Source of the DNA: Arcanobacterium_A bovis | Lineage (GTDB): Bacteria; Actinomycetota; Actinomycetes; Actinomycetales; Actinomycetaceae | Strand: one strand, 5' to 3' | Length of the DNA stretch: 64,000 nucleotides | Assembly (NCBI RefSeq): GCF_042655305.1 | Contig: NZ_JBHSLR010000009.1 | Shown here: in pieces, positions 16,640-26,473 of the stretch | Layout of the letters: each line of letters begins with the position of its first letter | How positions within the stretch are numbered: the stretch's first letter is position 1 | Translations under genes and position numbers: made by a program | Notes under the pieces: generated by a model | Told to the model about the DNA's origin: nothing | Seen by the model: the letters and a program-made list of their open reading frames with translations, nothing else | Databases searched by the model: none

Positions 16640-17437
16640 TTACTCAAGGAAGGTGTGCTTTTCTTCTGGGAATGCACGTGATCGCACTGCTTCGTTGTAA
16701 GTAAGTACGGCATCGGTAAGAGCAGCGCCAATTTCGCCAAAAACTTTGACAAATTTCGGTTGCCAGTCGCTCATACCAGCCATATCCGTCCACACTAATA
16801 CTTGACCATCACAATCAACACCGGCGCCAATTCCGATCGTTGGAATCTCCAGTTCGGCAGTGATGTCTTTGGCAACTGGTGCGGGCACCATTTCGAGCAC
16901 TACCGCAATCGCACCGGCGTCTTGGACAGCGAGCGCATCTGCCTTGACCTGCTCAGCAGCACTGCCACGACCCTGAACACGCGGCCCACCCAGACTGTTT
17001 TCAGCTTGCGGCGTGAAGCCCACGTGCCCAACTACTGGAATACCGGCATCAGTGATAGCGCGAATCGCGTCAGCTCGCCGTTCGCCGCCCTCAAGTTTTA
17101 CCGCAGCAGCTCCTGCCTTAATCAACTTAATTGCAGATTGAACTGCCTGAGACGTGCTCTCCTCGTAGGAGCCAAAGGGTAGATCGGCAACTACGAATGT
17201 GCGGGTGACCGCCCGGGCAACAGCGCGAGTGGCAACAAGCATCTCATCGAGACTCACTGGAATAGTTGAATCATAGCCCAGCATTGTGTTGCCGTAGCTA
17301 TCGCCGACTAGGAGCATATCGGTACCGGCAGCGTCAAAAATACGTGCGGTGACGGCGTCGTAGGCAGTGAGCATCGTGATAGGTGTACGCTCCTTTTTGA
17401 ACTGTTGCAGATGGTGAGCGCGCACTCGCTTAATCAT
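16640..17437 (-). CDS. panB: 3-methyl-2-oxobutanoate hydroxymethyltransferase
   Basis: 265-residue first enzyme of pantothenate synthesis. It transfers a hydroxymethyl group from methylene-tetrahydrofolate to 2-oxoisovalerate, giving ketopantoate. Motifs: MLTAYDAVTAR, LLVGDSYGNTMLGYDSTIPV, VKLEGG, GHVGFTPQ, and the catalytic EIPTIGIGAG. ATG 17437 is chosen because TTGGAGG sits at the proper distance; an upstream in-frame TTG is part of that site. panC, panD and panE are not in the window. Divergent from glnA2, the same neighbourhood as in Mycobacterium tuberculosis. Confidence 0.95.
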   Translation of the reverse strand: MIKRVRAHHLQQFKKERTPITMLTAYDAVTARIFDAAGTDMLLVGDSYGNTMLGYDSTIPVSLDEMLVATRAVARAVTRTFVVADLPFGSYEESTSQAVQSAIKLIKAGAAAVKLEGGERRADAIRAITDAGIPVVGHVGFTPQAENSLGGPRVQGRGSAAEQVKADALAVQDAGAIAVVLEMVPAPVAKDITAELEIPTIGIGAGVDCDGQVLVWTDMAGMSDWQPKFVKVFGEIGAALTDAVLTYNEAVRSRAFPEEKHTFLE

Positions 17438-17544
17438 TATTGCCTCCAAGGTGTACGAATACAGTATGTGAACATTCTACTCATTAGTTCCCCAAAGTTC
17501 GCCTTGCTCAGGCACAATAGAGATAAGAAATACGAGGAGGGTCT

Positions 17545-18882
17545 ATGGATCGCCAACAAGAACACGTGCTGCGCGTTATCGAGGAAAAAGAAGTTCGGTT
17601 TATTCGACTGTGGTTTACTGATGTTTCTGGCACCTTGAAATCAGTGGCTATTGCCCCAGCAGAGCTCGAGAATGCTTTTAGCGAGGGGATTGGTTTTGAT
17701 GGCTCGGCGGTGCAAGGTTTGACGCGCGTGCACGAAGCCGATATGGTGATGCGCCCAGATGCCTCAACCTTCCAGATCCTTCCGTGGTACGACGACGGCG
17801 AAGTGGTTGGGCGAATGTTCTGCGATATTTACACGCCCGACGGCGAACCAGCGCGTTCCGATCCGCGTGCCGTTCTCAAGCGCGCACTCGCAAGAGCCGC
17901 TGAGCTCGGTTTTACTTTTCATGTGCATCCAGAGATTGAGTTTTATCTCATGCATCCAGAAACGGATCCGAATGTAGAACCGAAGCCCATTGATAACGGC
18001 TCGTACTTTGACAATGTTTCGCGATCATTGGCGCGCCACTTCCGTTCCGATGCAGTCAAGACGCTAGAAGATCTCGGCATTTCGGTGGAGTTTTCACATC
18101 ACGAAGCTGGACCAGGGCAGAACGAAATAGATCTGCGAGTTGCTGATGCCCTCACAATGGCCGACGATATTATGACTTTCCGGGTAGTCATTGATCAGAT
18201 TGCGCTTCAACAGCACGTGCAGGCTTCTTTTATGCCAAAGCCGCTGATTGAACAGCCAGGAAATGGCATGCACACGCATTTTTCACTTTTCGAAGGGGAG
18301 CGGAACGCTTTCTTCGATCCAACGGGTGAATTCCAACTGTCCAAGACCGCTCGGAAGTTCATCGCTGGACTTTTGCACCACGCACGAGAGATCACAGCTA
18401 TTACCAACCAGCACGTCAACTCCTATAAGCGGCTATGGGAAGGCTTTGAAGCTCCGGCTCATATCGCTTGGGGAAAGAACAATCAATCTGCGCTCATCCG
18501 AATCCCCGCTCTGCGCTCTGATAAACCCAAGTCGGCACGTATTGAATATCGTGCTTTGGATTCTGCCGTGAATCCTTATTTGGCTTTCGCTGTGATTCTC
18601 AATGCGGGACTTGCCGGAATCGAAAATAATTACGAGTTACCGGAAGCAGTTGATACAGACGTTTCGGTACTGTCTGCGCGCGAACGGCGAGCTTTAGGGA
18701 TCGAGGAGCTACCGACGTCGCTCTCGGAAGCTTTGCGCGAAATGGAACTTTCCGAACTCGTGGCGTGGACGCTCGGTGAAGACGCTTTTGACTATTTCTT
18801 GCGAAACAAGCGCAAGGAATGGGAGAAGTATCGCCGTCAGGTAACACCTTTCGAACGGTCGGCCTTCCTTCCTGGGCTCTAA
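17545..18882 (+). CDS. glnA2: Glutamine synthetase, GlnA2 type
   Basis: 445-residue type I glutamine synthetase-like protein of the actinobacterial GlnA2 group, next to glnE. Active-site segments are GFDGSAVQGLTRVHEAD, PEIEFYL, HHEAGPGQNEI, NGMHTHFS, NQHVNSYKRLWEGFEAP and RIEYRALDSAVNPYL. At the place of the adenylylation tyrosine of GlnA1 it reads DTDVSVLSARE, so the regulatory Tyr is missing and GlnE should not modify it. Members of this group range from weak glutamine synthetases to gamma-glutamylpolyamine synthetases. Start ATG has GAGGAGG. Confidence 0.9.
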   Translation: MDRQQEHVLRVIEEKEVRFIRLWFTDVSGTLKSVAIAPAELENAFSEGIGFDGSAVQGLTRVHEADMVMRPDASTFQILPWYDDGEVVGRMFCDIYTPDGEPARSDPRAVLKRALARAAELGFTFHVHPEIEFYLMHPETDPNVEPKPIDNGSYFDNVSRSLARHFRSDAVKTLEDLGISVEFSHHEAGPGQNEIDLRVADALTMADDIMTFRVVIDQIALQQHVQASFMPKPLIEQPGNGMHTHFSLFEGERNAFFDPTGEFQLSKTARKFIAGLLHHAREITAITNQHVNSYKRLWEGFEAPAHIAWGKNNQSALIRIPALRSDKPKSARIEYRALDSAVNPYLAFAVILNAGLAGIENNYELPEAVDTDVSVLSARERRALGIEELPTSLSEALREMELSELVAWTLGEDAFDYFLRNKRKEWEKYRRQVTPFERSAFLPGL

Positions 18883-18907
18883 ATCTTATTAGTAATGGAG
18901 ACCGGTG

Positions 18908-21900
18908 ATGAACCGTATTGAATCCCAGCATGCTCAGCTTATTCGCGCCGGTTTTATGGACACTGATAAAGCTCAACGCCTTTTGGCAGATCCGAATTTG
19001 AGTGACGTGGATCAGTCGTGGCTCATTAAGCATGCTGGTGACAGTGCTGATCCCGATCTGGCGCTTTTGGCGTACCTGCGTTTGCTCGAATCTGCGCGCA
19101 TTCATGGCAAGGCTGCAATGGACGCACTTTACGTTACTTGCGAGGAGGAAACTGCTTGCCGGCGTCTCTTTGCAATCTTGGGTATGTCGAGTGCGCTGGG
19201 AGATTATCTCATCGCCCATCCCGCAAATGTGCATATCTTGCAAGATTATAAAATCGGCTCGTACCCCCTCGAGACGACGCTTGTCAGCGAGCAAGAAGCG
19301 GCAGTAGCTGCGGTGCATGGGGTGGTCAATAATAATGGCGATGCCGTTTCCACGCTTTCCTGCGACGACGCCATTGCTGCGGTACGTGCGCATTACTGGT
19401 ATCGAATGATTCAGTTGGCAGCTGTAGACCTTACTGAGCCTCATGCGGGAGAAACGATGCCACAGGTGGCTAGGTGTGTTTCTGATGTTATCGGGGGAGT
19501 GTTCCAAGCTGGTCTAGCTGTGGCGCGCGCCCATATTTCACGAGCTCAAGATGTTGGATTCACGGTGATTGCCATGGGGAAAACTGGCGCTCGCGAAGTG
19601 AACTATATTTCCGATGTGGATGTTATCTACGTGGCGCGGGCTATCGATCCAGAATTAGACGATGCCAGCATGCTCAATATTGCCACCCAGATTGCAAATT
19701 TCTTGCAAAAACTTGTGTCAATGCCGGCTAGTGAGCCTGCGCTGTGGGAAATCGATCCAAATCTTCGGCCCGAAGGCAAAGATGGACCGTTGGTGCGCAC
19801 ACTTGATTCGCATATTGCATATTACAAGCGCTGGGCCCAAGATTGGGAGTTTCAAGCTCTGCTCAAAGCGCGGCCAATTGCCGGTGATTGTGAACTCGGA
19901 GCGAATTATATTTGCGCATTACAACCCATGGTATGGCAGGCCTCGGAGCGGCCGAATTTTGTTGAAGACTCGCGGGCAATGCGTCGCCGAGTTGAAGATT
20001 TGGTGCCAAAGAAAGACGCCGATAACGAGCTCAAGCTAGGGCGCGGCGGGTTGCGTGATGTGGAATTCACCGTACAGCTCCTTCAATTGGTACACGGTAG
20101 ACTCGACGAAAACTTGAGGGTTCGTCCTACTCTTGATGGCCTGCGTGCATTGAGCGAGGGCGGATATGTTTCGCGCAATTCGGCGCAGGAGCTTTCGCAA
20201 TCCTATAAGTTCCTTCGCGCACTTGAACACCGAATTCAGCTGTATCGATTCCGGCGTAGCCACCTCGTGCCGAACTCTGAGCAGGAATTGCGGCGAATAG
20301 CGCGCGCTTTGCAGGGCTACGATCTGGCAACAGCTGAAGATCTGAAGCATTATTTTCACAAAGTCCAACGCCGCGTGCGCGAATTACATCTCGAGATCTA
20401 CTATCGTCCCCTTCTTCCAGAGGTAGCGAAGTTATCTACTGAGGATATTTCCCTCAATTCTCAAGCCGCTCAGGCGCGACTTGCTGCTATTGGCTACCGC
20501 GATCCAGTTGGGGCGCTCAATCATATTCGGGCACTAACGAGCGGAATTTCGCGTACGGTGATGATCCAGCGCCAATTGTTACCTGTGATGATCGGCTGGT
20601 TTGCTGAGGGAGCCGAACCTGACCAAGGTCTGCGCTCATTTCGGATAATTTCTGAACAAATGGGTTCTACCTCGTGGTATATGCGGACTTTGCGTGACTC
20701 AGCGCTGTGTGCAGAACGTCTAGCGCGTCTCTTGGCTTCTTCGCGTTATATCACCCAAGCTTTGCCTTCGCTTCCGGAGTCAATCACTTGGTTGGATGGC
20801 GAGTCCCAACTGGTAGCGCGAAGTTTTTCGGAGCTTGAACGAGAGCTAGAATCCTTGCTCTCGCGTCGAGAAGGTTCCCAGGAGATTGCCTTGGCAGGCC
20901 GCTATCTGCGCCGAAAAGAATTGCTGAGAATTGCGATGGCACAAGTCTTGGGTCTAGCAGATGGCTCTACCACTCAGCGTGCAATTTCTTACGCTGCAGA
21001 TATTGCGATTGAAGCTGCGCTGCGCGCCGCACGAGCCAAGACATCCGATGAACTTGGCGAGGTGCCAATTCATTTCGCTGTGATAGCGATGGGGCGTTTT
21101 GGTGGACAGGAACTCAGTTATGCTTCGGACGCCGATGTGATATTTATTCACGAAGCCTTGCCTGGCGTGGAACAAGAAACTGCTGATGTCTTTGCCAATT
21201 CTTTGGCGCGAAACCTCATTGCACTTCTCAATTTCACGGCTCAAGAACCAGTACTTCCAGTCGATGCTGATCTGCGGCCGGAGGGGAAAAATGGGCCGCT
21301 CTCGCGCAGCATTTCTAGTTGCCGAGCCTATTATGACCGCTGGGTCGATACCTGGGAGAAGCAGGCGCTTTTGCGGGCGCGCTACTGCGTGGGATCGCAT
21401 GAGTTGGCGCAAAAGTTCTTTGCCATGATTGATCCTTTGCGGTATCCAGAAGATGGTCTCGACGCCGCACAATTGCGAGAAATTCGCATGCTCAAGGCGC
21501 GTATGGAACGCGAACGTATGCCGCGCGGCGTCGATCCGACTCGCCAGGTGAAACTCGGCCGTGGGGGACTTTCTGATGTGGAGTGGTGTGCCCAGCTGCT
21601 ACAACTCAACCATGCACACCAATTCCCGCAGTTGCGCAGCACAGACACGATCAGCGTCTTGAAAGAGGCTGCGTCGCAGCAGCTTTTGGATCACGACGAC
21701 GCTCGAAAGCTCATCTGCGCATGGGAACTTGCTTCGCAATTGCGTGACCTCAACGTGCTCGGAACTGGCCGTACGCAAGGTGCCAAAATCGACGTCGTCC
21801 CTCATGAAAGCACCGAACTTGGCATCATAGCCGCGCTTTTGGGCTATCCGCTCGACAAACGCCACGATGTGGCAGAGGACTATTTGCGTGCGGCGCGGCA

Positions 21901-21943
21901 GGCGCGAAAAGTGTGTGAGCGGGTCTTCTACGGGGAGGATTGA
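18908..21943 (+). CDS. glnE: Bifunctional glutamine synthetase adenylyltransferase/deadenylase
   Basis: 1011-residue two-domain nucleotidyltransferase that switches GlnA1 off by adenylylation and on by its removal, in response to nitrogen state. The N-terminal domain has AMGKTGAREVNYISDVDVIY near residue 230, and the C-terminal domain AMGRFGGQELSYASDADVIF near 730, both keeping the DxD metal aspartates; each is followed by an RPEGK(D/N)GPL motif and a GRGG(L)xDVE segment. The start GTG 18905/ATG 18908 follows GGAG. It lies 22 bp after glnA2 in one operon. Confidence 0.96.
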   Translation: MNRIESQHAQLIRAGFMDTDKAQRLLADPNLSDVDQSWLIKHAGDSADPDLALLAYLRLLESARIHGKAAMDALYVTCEEETACRRLFAILGMSSALGDYLIAHPANVHILQDYKIGSYPLETTLVSEQEAAVAAVHGVVNNNGDAVSTLSCDDAIAAVRAHYWYRMIQLAAVDLTEPHAGETMPQVARCVSDVIGGVFQAGLAVARAHISRAQDVGFTVIAMGKTGAREVNYISDVDVIYVARAIDPELDDASMLNIATQIANFLQKLVSMPASEPALWEIDPNLRPEGKDGPLVRTLDSHIAYYKRWAQDWEFQALLKARPIAGDCELGANYICALQPMVWQASERPNFVEDSRAMRRRVEDLVPKKDADNELKLGRGGLRDVEFTVQLLQLVHGRLDENLRVRPTLDGLRALSEGGYVSRNSAQELSQSYKFLRALEHRIQLYRFRRSHLVPNSEQELRRIARALQGYDLATAEDLKHYFHKVQRRVRELHLEIYYRPLLPEVAKLSTEDISLNSQAAQARLAAIGYRDPVGALNHIRALTSGISRTVMIQRQLLPVMIGWFAEGAEPDQGLRSFRIISEQMGSTSWYMRTLRDSALCAERLARLLASSRYITQALPSLPESITWLDGESQLVARSFSELERELESLLSRREGSQEIALAGRYLRRKELLRIAMAQVLGLADGSTTQRAISYAADIAIEAALRAARAKTSDELGEVPIHFAVIAMGRFGGQELSYASDADVIFIHEALPGVEQETADVFANSLARNLIALLNFTAQEPVLPVDADLRPEGKNGPLSRSISSCRAYYDRWVDTWEKQALLRARYCVGSHELAQKFFAMIDPLRYPEDGLDAAQLREIRMLKARMERERMPRGVDPTRQVKLGRGGLSDVEWCAQLLQLNHAHQFPQLRSTDTISVLKEAASQQLLDHDDARKLICAWELASQLRDLNVLGTGRTQGAKIDVVPHESTELGIIAALLGYPLDKRHDVAEDYLRAARQARKVCERVFYGED

Positions 21944-22044
21944 GCTCGCACTCCGGCGTCGTGCTAAAACGCGAGATAGGCGAGGCCGGAAGCATACCGA
22001 CGTCGCCCATCCTCAACGTAAATTGTGGTCATTGTGACTAAACT

Positions 22045-22827
22045 TCACAGAACCTTAGAGAGGAAGTCTTTGGTGCGTGGATTTTGGGGATTTTCAAAGA
22101 GCTGAGCGGGAGTGCCTGCTTCTACGATATATCCTTCGTCCATCAGGATTACCTGGTCAGAAACTTCTTTGGCGAATCCGATTTCGTGAGTCACCACGAT
22201 CATCGTCATGCCGCGTTGTGCCAAATCTTTCATGACGCTCAGCACTTCGCCCACAAGTTCGGGATCGAGTGCCGAGGTAGGCTCATCAAAGAGCATCAAA
22301 TCGGGTTTCATAGCCAGTGCACGGGCAATGGCAACGCGTTGTTGCTGGCCGCCAGAGAGCTCAGAAGGGTAGTAGTTAACGCGATCCCTCAAACCCACCT
22401 GATCAAGCAGCTCGAGCGCGGTCGCTTTTGCCGTGTCTTTGCTCTCCTTGAGCACATGAATAGGAGCTTCCATCACGTTTTCGAGAGCTGTCATATGCGG
22501 AAAGAGATTGAATCGCTGAAACACCATTCCGATACTCGCTCGCTGTTTGGCGACTTGCTTATGGTTGAGTTCGTGGAGCACGCCGTTCTTCTCGGCATAG
22601 CCCATGAGCTCGCCATCTACGAAAATACGTCCAGCTTGAATTGATTCAAGTTGATTGATGCACCGCAAAATGGTGGATTTTCCCGAGCCGGACGGGCCGA
22701 GGATCGTGCATACGCTACCAGCGGGAACTTCAAAGGATACGCCTTTAAGTACGTGCAAATCCGAGAAGAATTTATGCACATTCTGTACCGAAACCATATC
22801 TTGTGTGGCGGTAAATTGATTTGCCAT
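22045..22827 (-). CDS. Polar amino acid ABC transporter, ATPase
   Basis: 260-residue ATP-binding subunit. Walker A GPSGSGKST, Q-loop VFQRFNLFPHMT, signature LSGGQQQR, Walker B LMLFDEPTSALDPE and switch His in VVTHEIGFA are all present. The motif set matches the GlnQ/HisP polar amino-acid importers. It is the third gene of a substrate-binding protein, permease, ATPase operon, beginning 9 bp after the permease stop with TAGGAAG ahead. Confidence 0.94.
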   Translation of the reverse strand: MANQFTATQDMVSVQNVHKFFSDLHVLKGVSFEVPAGSVCTILGPSGSGKSTILRCINQLESIQAGRIFVDGELMGYAEKNGVLHELNHKQVAKQRASIGMVFQRFNLFPHMTALENVMEAPIHVLKESKDTAKATALELLDQVGLRDRVNYYPSELSGGQQQRVAIARALAMKPDLMLFDEPTSALDPELVGEVLSVMKDLAQRGMTMIVVTHEIGFAKEVSDQVILMDEGYIVEAGTPAQLFENPQNPRTKDFLSKVL

Positions 22828-22836
22828 GATTTCTTC

Positions 22837-23820
22837 CTAAGGGGTGTACTCGATAAAAGGATCATCGGTGGTGGTGGCAGCAGCATTTATTGCCTGCTGC
22901 CGCGATGAGCGCTGCTTTTTCTTCGCTCGGCGTGACTGTGGGGAAGTCGAGGCACTTTGACTACCGCGTCCGAAATATTGCTCGAGATAATGCTGACCCA
23001 CCATCAATATTGATGTAATAACTAGGTACCAAATTGCCGAAACAAGGAGGTAGGGGATCGGCTTGAAGCTCGATTGCCCGATAGCGTTCGTCACGTATGT
23101 GAGCTCGAGTGTGAAGGGGACGGCGGTGACGAGCGACGTCGTCTTGAGCATGGAAATCGTCTCGTTGCCGGTTGGTGGAACGATCACGCGCATAGCCTGA
23201 GGGAGTACAATTCGCCACAGGATTTGGGAGTTAGACATACCCAGTGCTTTGGCGGCTTCCTCTTGTCCGCGATCAACGGAGTTGAGTCCAGAGCGCACGA
23301 TTTCCGAGAGGTAGGCGCCTTCGTTGAGGCCAAGTCCGAGCAAGGCACAGACAAACATTGTGGTGTCCATCGAGCTAAAGACTTCGTAAGGCTTGAAGCT
23401 AAAGAAGTTTATGCTTGTGAATGGGATGCCAACTGAAATCTGTTCGTATAGCACGCCGATGAGACCCCAGAATATGAGCTGTGTGTAGATTGGAGTGCCG
23501 CGGAAGAACCAGATATAAACGGTGGCAACCCAGCGCAGCACGGGATTTGCGGAGCGGCGCATGATCGCCATGGTCACTGCCATGATGATTCCCAATGCCA
23601 TTGAGCCTACCGTGAGGAGCAAAGTCCAGCCAATGGCTCTGAATATTTCAGGTTTGAATAGGGTAGCGAAAACTACGTTCCATTCGTATTTGGGGTTAGT
23701 GATCAGTGTGTTGAGGATAAGAGCAGCAATAACGGCAACTATGACCGCTGAGATCCAGCGGCCATAGTGTCGCACCGGTATTGCGCTGATAACTTCAGGC
23801 TTATCGGTGACTTTATTCAT
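22837..23820 (-). CDS. Polar amino acid ABC transporter, permease
   Basis: 327-residue membrane subunit of the HisM/GlnP type. It has the family N-terminal segment GWTLLLTVGSMALG, a WFFRGTPIYTQL motif, and the cytoplasmic EAA-like loop VDRGQEEAAKALGMSNSQILWRIVLPQA-region that contacts the ATPase. An N-terminal helix precedes the core and the C-terminus carries a basic tail (RRAKKKQRSSRQQ) that is longer than usual. It is a single permease, so the transporter would use a homodimer. Confidence 0.93.
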   Translation of the reverse strand: MNKVTDKPEVISAIPVRHYGRWISAVIVAVIAALILNTLITNPKYEWNVVFATLFKPEIFRAIGWTLLLTVGSMALGIIMAVTMAIMRRSANPVLRWVATVYIWFFRGTPIYTQLIFWGLIGVLYEQISVGIPFTSINFFSFKPYEVFSSMDTTMFVCALLGLGLNEGAYLSEIVRSGLNSVDRGQEEAAKALGMSNSQILWRIVLPQAMRVIVPPTGNETISMLKTTSLVTAVPFTLELTYVTNAIGQSSFKPIPYLLVSAIWYLVITSILMVGQHYLEQYFGRGSQSASTSPQSRRAKKKQRSSRQQAINAAATTTDDPFIEYTP

Positions 23821-23839
23821 TTGAAATTCCTGAATCTAC

Positions 23840-24742
23840 TCAGTTTGCAGGGTTTAGCTCAGCTTTTTGTGCTACGCCCTCAGAGATACCCCAGGTCTTG
23901 AAAATTGACTTGAGGTGTCCCTTATCGATGAGATATTGTAGCGCGGCTTGGAGAGCTTTGGTCAGTTCTGCATCTTGTTTGCCGACGATGATGCCCACGC
24001 CAGCTACGTTCTCCGGCTCGCCTGCGACTGCGGTTGCGCCATCGGTGATCTTGGCTGCGTACTCAGCAACTGAGGAATCGGTGTACATTGCCACAAGCTT
24101 TCCGCCAGCGAGGGCTGTTGTTACAGCGGATTGCTCGTTGTAACGCTGGATTTGGATCTTCTTATCGGCTGGGCAGGTTGCGTTGAGCTTGTCGATATCT
24201 TCGTCTTGCACAGTGCCAGTTTGTACACCGACAATCGCGCCGCAGGGGCTCTTGGGATCAAATTTCTTCGGATTTCCCTTGGCGGTGGACCATGATGAAC
24301 CGACCTTAAAGTATTCGATCATGTTCACTGTAGCGATACGCTCTGGATTAATCGAGAAATTCGCGATTCCAGCTTCGTATTTAGACCCAATTGCTGGAAT
24401 AATAGCAGCAAATTCGGCCTGTTGGATGTCTGCTTTCAGTCCGAGTACTTTGGCCAGCGCATTGGTGAGGTCAATATCGTAGCCTTGGGCAGTTTTTCCA
24501 TCAGCTGCGTAGAATTCTGCGGGCGCGTAGTAGATATTGTTACCCACAGTAAGAGTGCCGTCTTTCTTGACTGCTTCTGGCACCATTGCGGCAATTTCTT
24601 CTACCTTTTCAATTTTGCTCAGATCGGTTGCGGTGACGTCACTTCGGGATTCGCCGGAACCGGCCTTTGAATCCGCTGATCCGCAAGCGGACAATGCGAG
24701 TGCAATGGATACACACAGGACTGCAAATGGTTTCCGACGCAT
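23840..24742 (-). CDS. Polar amino acid ABC transporter, substrate-binding lipoprotein
   Basis: 300-residue family 3 solute-binding protein. A lipoprotein signal (MRRKPFAVLCVSIALALSAC) places the lipidated cysteine at residue 20. The mature part has KDGTLTVGNNIYYAPAEF, GYDIDLTNALAKVLG, AGIANFSINPERIATVNMIEY and VGVQTGTVQDEDIDKLN, typical of polar amino-acid binding proteins. ATG 24742 is chosen for the signal peptide and AGGAG; an upstream extension lacks both. Lying between glnE and glnA1, a glutamine or glutamate substrate is plausible but not proven. Confidence 0.92.
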   Translation of the reverse strand: MRRKPFAVLCVSIALALSACGSADSKAGSGESRSDVTATDLSKIEKVEEIAAMVPEAVKKDGTLTVGNNIYYAPAEFYAADGKTAQGYDIDLTNALAKVLGLKADIQQAEFAAIIPAIGSKYEAGIANFSINPERIATVNMIEYFKVGSSWSTAKGNPKKFDPKSPCGAIVGVQTGTVQDEDIDKLNATCPADKKIQIQRYNEQSAVTTALAGGKLVAMYTDSSVAEYAAKITDGATAVAGEPENVAGVGIIVGKQDAELTKALQAALQYLIDKGHLKSIFKTWGISEGVAQKAELNPAN

Positions 24743-24776
24743 GATAACTCCTAAGTTGGTTGTGATCGTACTAAAT

Positions 24777-24806
24777 AATATACACACCTATGTATAGATA
24801 TGTAAA
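24777..24806 (-). promoter_or_regulatory. Promoter of the amino-acid ABC operon
   Basis: On the minus strand TTTACA (24801-24806) and TATATT (24777-24782) are 18 bp apart, placing the transcript start near 24770 and a short leader before ATG 24742. Confidence 0.5.
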
Positions 24807-24847
24807 GTTGAATTCTTGTGTGTTGAATCTCGTCTCAAAATATAGAA

Positions 24848-24893
24848 CGGTGGTGGGGGGTTTGCGCGGTTTCACGCAACCCCCCCACCACCG
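24848..24893 (-). terminator. G-rich terminator after glnA1
   Basis: CGGTGGTGGGGGG (24848-24860) pairs with the C-run and ACCACCG (ending 24893), and TTGCG/CGCAA extends the stem after one mismatch. It lies 23 bp beyond the glnA1 stop. Confidence 0.75.
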
Positions 24894-24915
24894 TGAGCAA
24901 CTGTATAAAGTTGTG

Positions 24916-26340
24916 TTACAGATCGTAGTAGAGCGCGAACTCATATGGGTGAGGGCGCTGGCGAAGTGGATCGATTTCCTTCTCGCGCTTGTAGGCGATC
25001 CAGGTTTCGATCAAATCTTCGGTGAACACGTCCCCCTCAGTGAGGTAATCGTGATCGGCCTCAAGTGCACGCAGAGCGTCCTCAAGTGACTCAGGGAGCT
25101 GAGCAATCTGAGCATGTTCCTCAGGTGGCAACTCGTAAAGATCCTTGTCGATTGGATCGGCTGGCTCAATTCGATTCTTAATTCCGTCAAGGCCCGCCAT
25201 AATCTGAGCTGAGAATGCCAAGTAAGGGTTGGCCGAAGGATCCGGAACGCGGTATTCAACGCGCTTCGCCTTAGGGGAGCTGCCGGTTACTGGGATACGG
25301 ATACATGCCGAACGGTTACGAGCGGAGTAAACGAGGTTGACTGGAGCTTCGAAACCAGGCACGAGACGGTGGAACGAGTTGATCGACGGGTTGGTAAACG
25401 CCAACAGCGACGGTGCGTGGTGAAGCAAGCCTCCCACGAACCAGCGAGCTAGATCAGAGAGTCCGCCATAGCCTTTCTCATCGTAGAAGAGTGGCTCGCC
25501 GTCTTTCCACAGTGAGAGGTGGCAGTGCATACCAGAGCCGTTATCTCCAAAGAGTGGCTTCGGCATGAACGTCACTGTCTTGCCATTTTGGAAAGCAACA
25601 TTCTTGATAACGTACTTAAACTTCATCATATCGTCGGCCGCAGCGAGCAGAGTGTCAAAGGTATAGTTGATTTCTTGCTGTCCACCGGTGCCCACTTCGT
25701 GATGTGCACGTTCAATGCGCAAACCAACCTGCTGGCACACTGAAGTCATTTCATCGCGAAGATCGGCCATCTGGTCGTTCGGAGAAACTGGGAAGTAGCC
25801 ACCCTTGATGCGGGTCTTGTAACCCAAGTTTCCGCCGTCTTCCTCGCGACCGGTATTCCACCAAGCCTCTTTTGAATCGAGGCGGTAGAAGGATCCGCGT
25901 GGCTCGTCCCCGAAACGAATCTCATCGAAAATATAGAACTCAGCTTCGGCACCGATGTATGCGGTGTCGGCAATTCCGGTCGAGCGCAGATACTCCTCAG
26001 CGCGGCGTGCAATATTTCGTGGATCGCGGCGATATGTTTCGCCAGTAAAAGGATCGATTACGGAGAAATTCATAACCAGCGTCTTGTGCTCACGGAAGGG
26101 ATCAATGAACGCTGTGCCAAGATCCGGGATGAGCTTCATATCAGACTCATGAATTTGGGTAAATCCGCGGATAGACGAACCGTCAAACATCAGTCCGTCG
26201 GTGAGATTGTCCTTGCTGAACGCATCAATTGGGATGGTGAAATGCTGCATGACGCCAGGAAGGTCGCAGAACCGAACATCAACAAATTCAATGTTTTCAT
26301 CTGAAATGAATTTGATTGCTTCTTCAACGCTAGAAAACAC
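24916..26340 (-). CDS. glnA: Glutamine synthetase type I, GlnA1
   Basis: 474-residue dodecameric glutamine synthetase, the main ammonia-assimilating enzyme (glutamate + NH3 + ATP). Motifs in order: FDGSSIRGF, EAEFYIFDE, HHEVGTGGQQEI, NGSGMHCHLS, NPSINSFHRLVPGFEAP, RIPVTGSSPKAKRVEYR. The adenylylation tyrosine is present as DKDLYELPPEE (about Tyr402), so GlnE can regulate it, unlike GlnA2. The GTG start follows GAGGAG. A strong terminator follows the gene. Confidence 0.97.
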   Translation of the reverse strand: MFSSVEEAIKFISDENIEFVDVRFCDLPGVMQHFTIPIDAFSKDNLTDGLMFDGSSIRGFTQIHESDMKLIPDLGTAFIDPFREHKTLVMNFSVIDPFTGETYRRDPRNIARRAEEYLRSTGIADTAYIGAEAEFYIFDEIRFGDEPRGSFYRLDSKEAWWNTGREEDGGNLGYKTRIKGGYFPVSPNDQMADLRDEMTSVCQQVGLRIERAHHEVGTGGQQEINYTFDTLLAAADDMMKFKYVIKNVAFQNGKTVTFMPKPLFGDNGSGMHCHLSLWKDGEPLFYDEKGYGGLSDLARWFVGGLLHHAPSLLAFTNPSINSFHRLVPGFEAPVNLVYSARNRSACIRIPVTGSSPKAKRVEYRVPDPSANPYLAFSAQIMAGLDGIKNRIEPADPIDKDLYELPPEEHAQIAQLPESLEDALRALEADHDYLTEGDVFTEDLIETWIAYKREKEIDPLRQRPHPYEFALYYDL

Positions 26341-26436
26341 GTTTACTCCTCACTGAAAGGGATCCGAAGATCCACATAAAAACCACAATGAGTGGTCATG
26401 CGAATAAGTTTAGGAAACTCTGGGCTGAAAATGCGA

Positions 26437-26473
26437 ATGTGGCGAGTCGATTTTGGATTTCGACCCGCCACAT
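26437..26473 (-). terminator. Terminator between DUF4191 gene and glnA1
   Basis: ATGTGGCGAGTCGA (26437-26450) pairs with TCGACCCGCCACAT (26460-26473) with one mismatch around a 9-nt loop, 84 bp after the DUF4191 stop codon. The rest of this 216-bp gap holds the glnA1 ribosome-binding site and no other feature that I can see. Confidence 0.65.

Noticed and set aside
18599..19507. 302-codon antisense frame over glnA2/glnE
   Set aside because: It spans two clear genes on the other strand and its product shows no family features.
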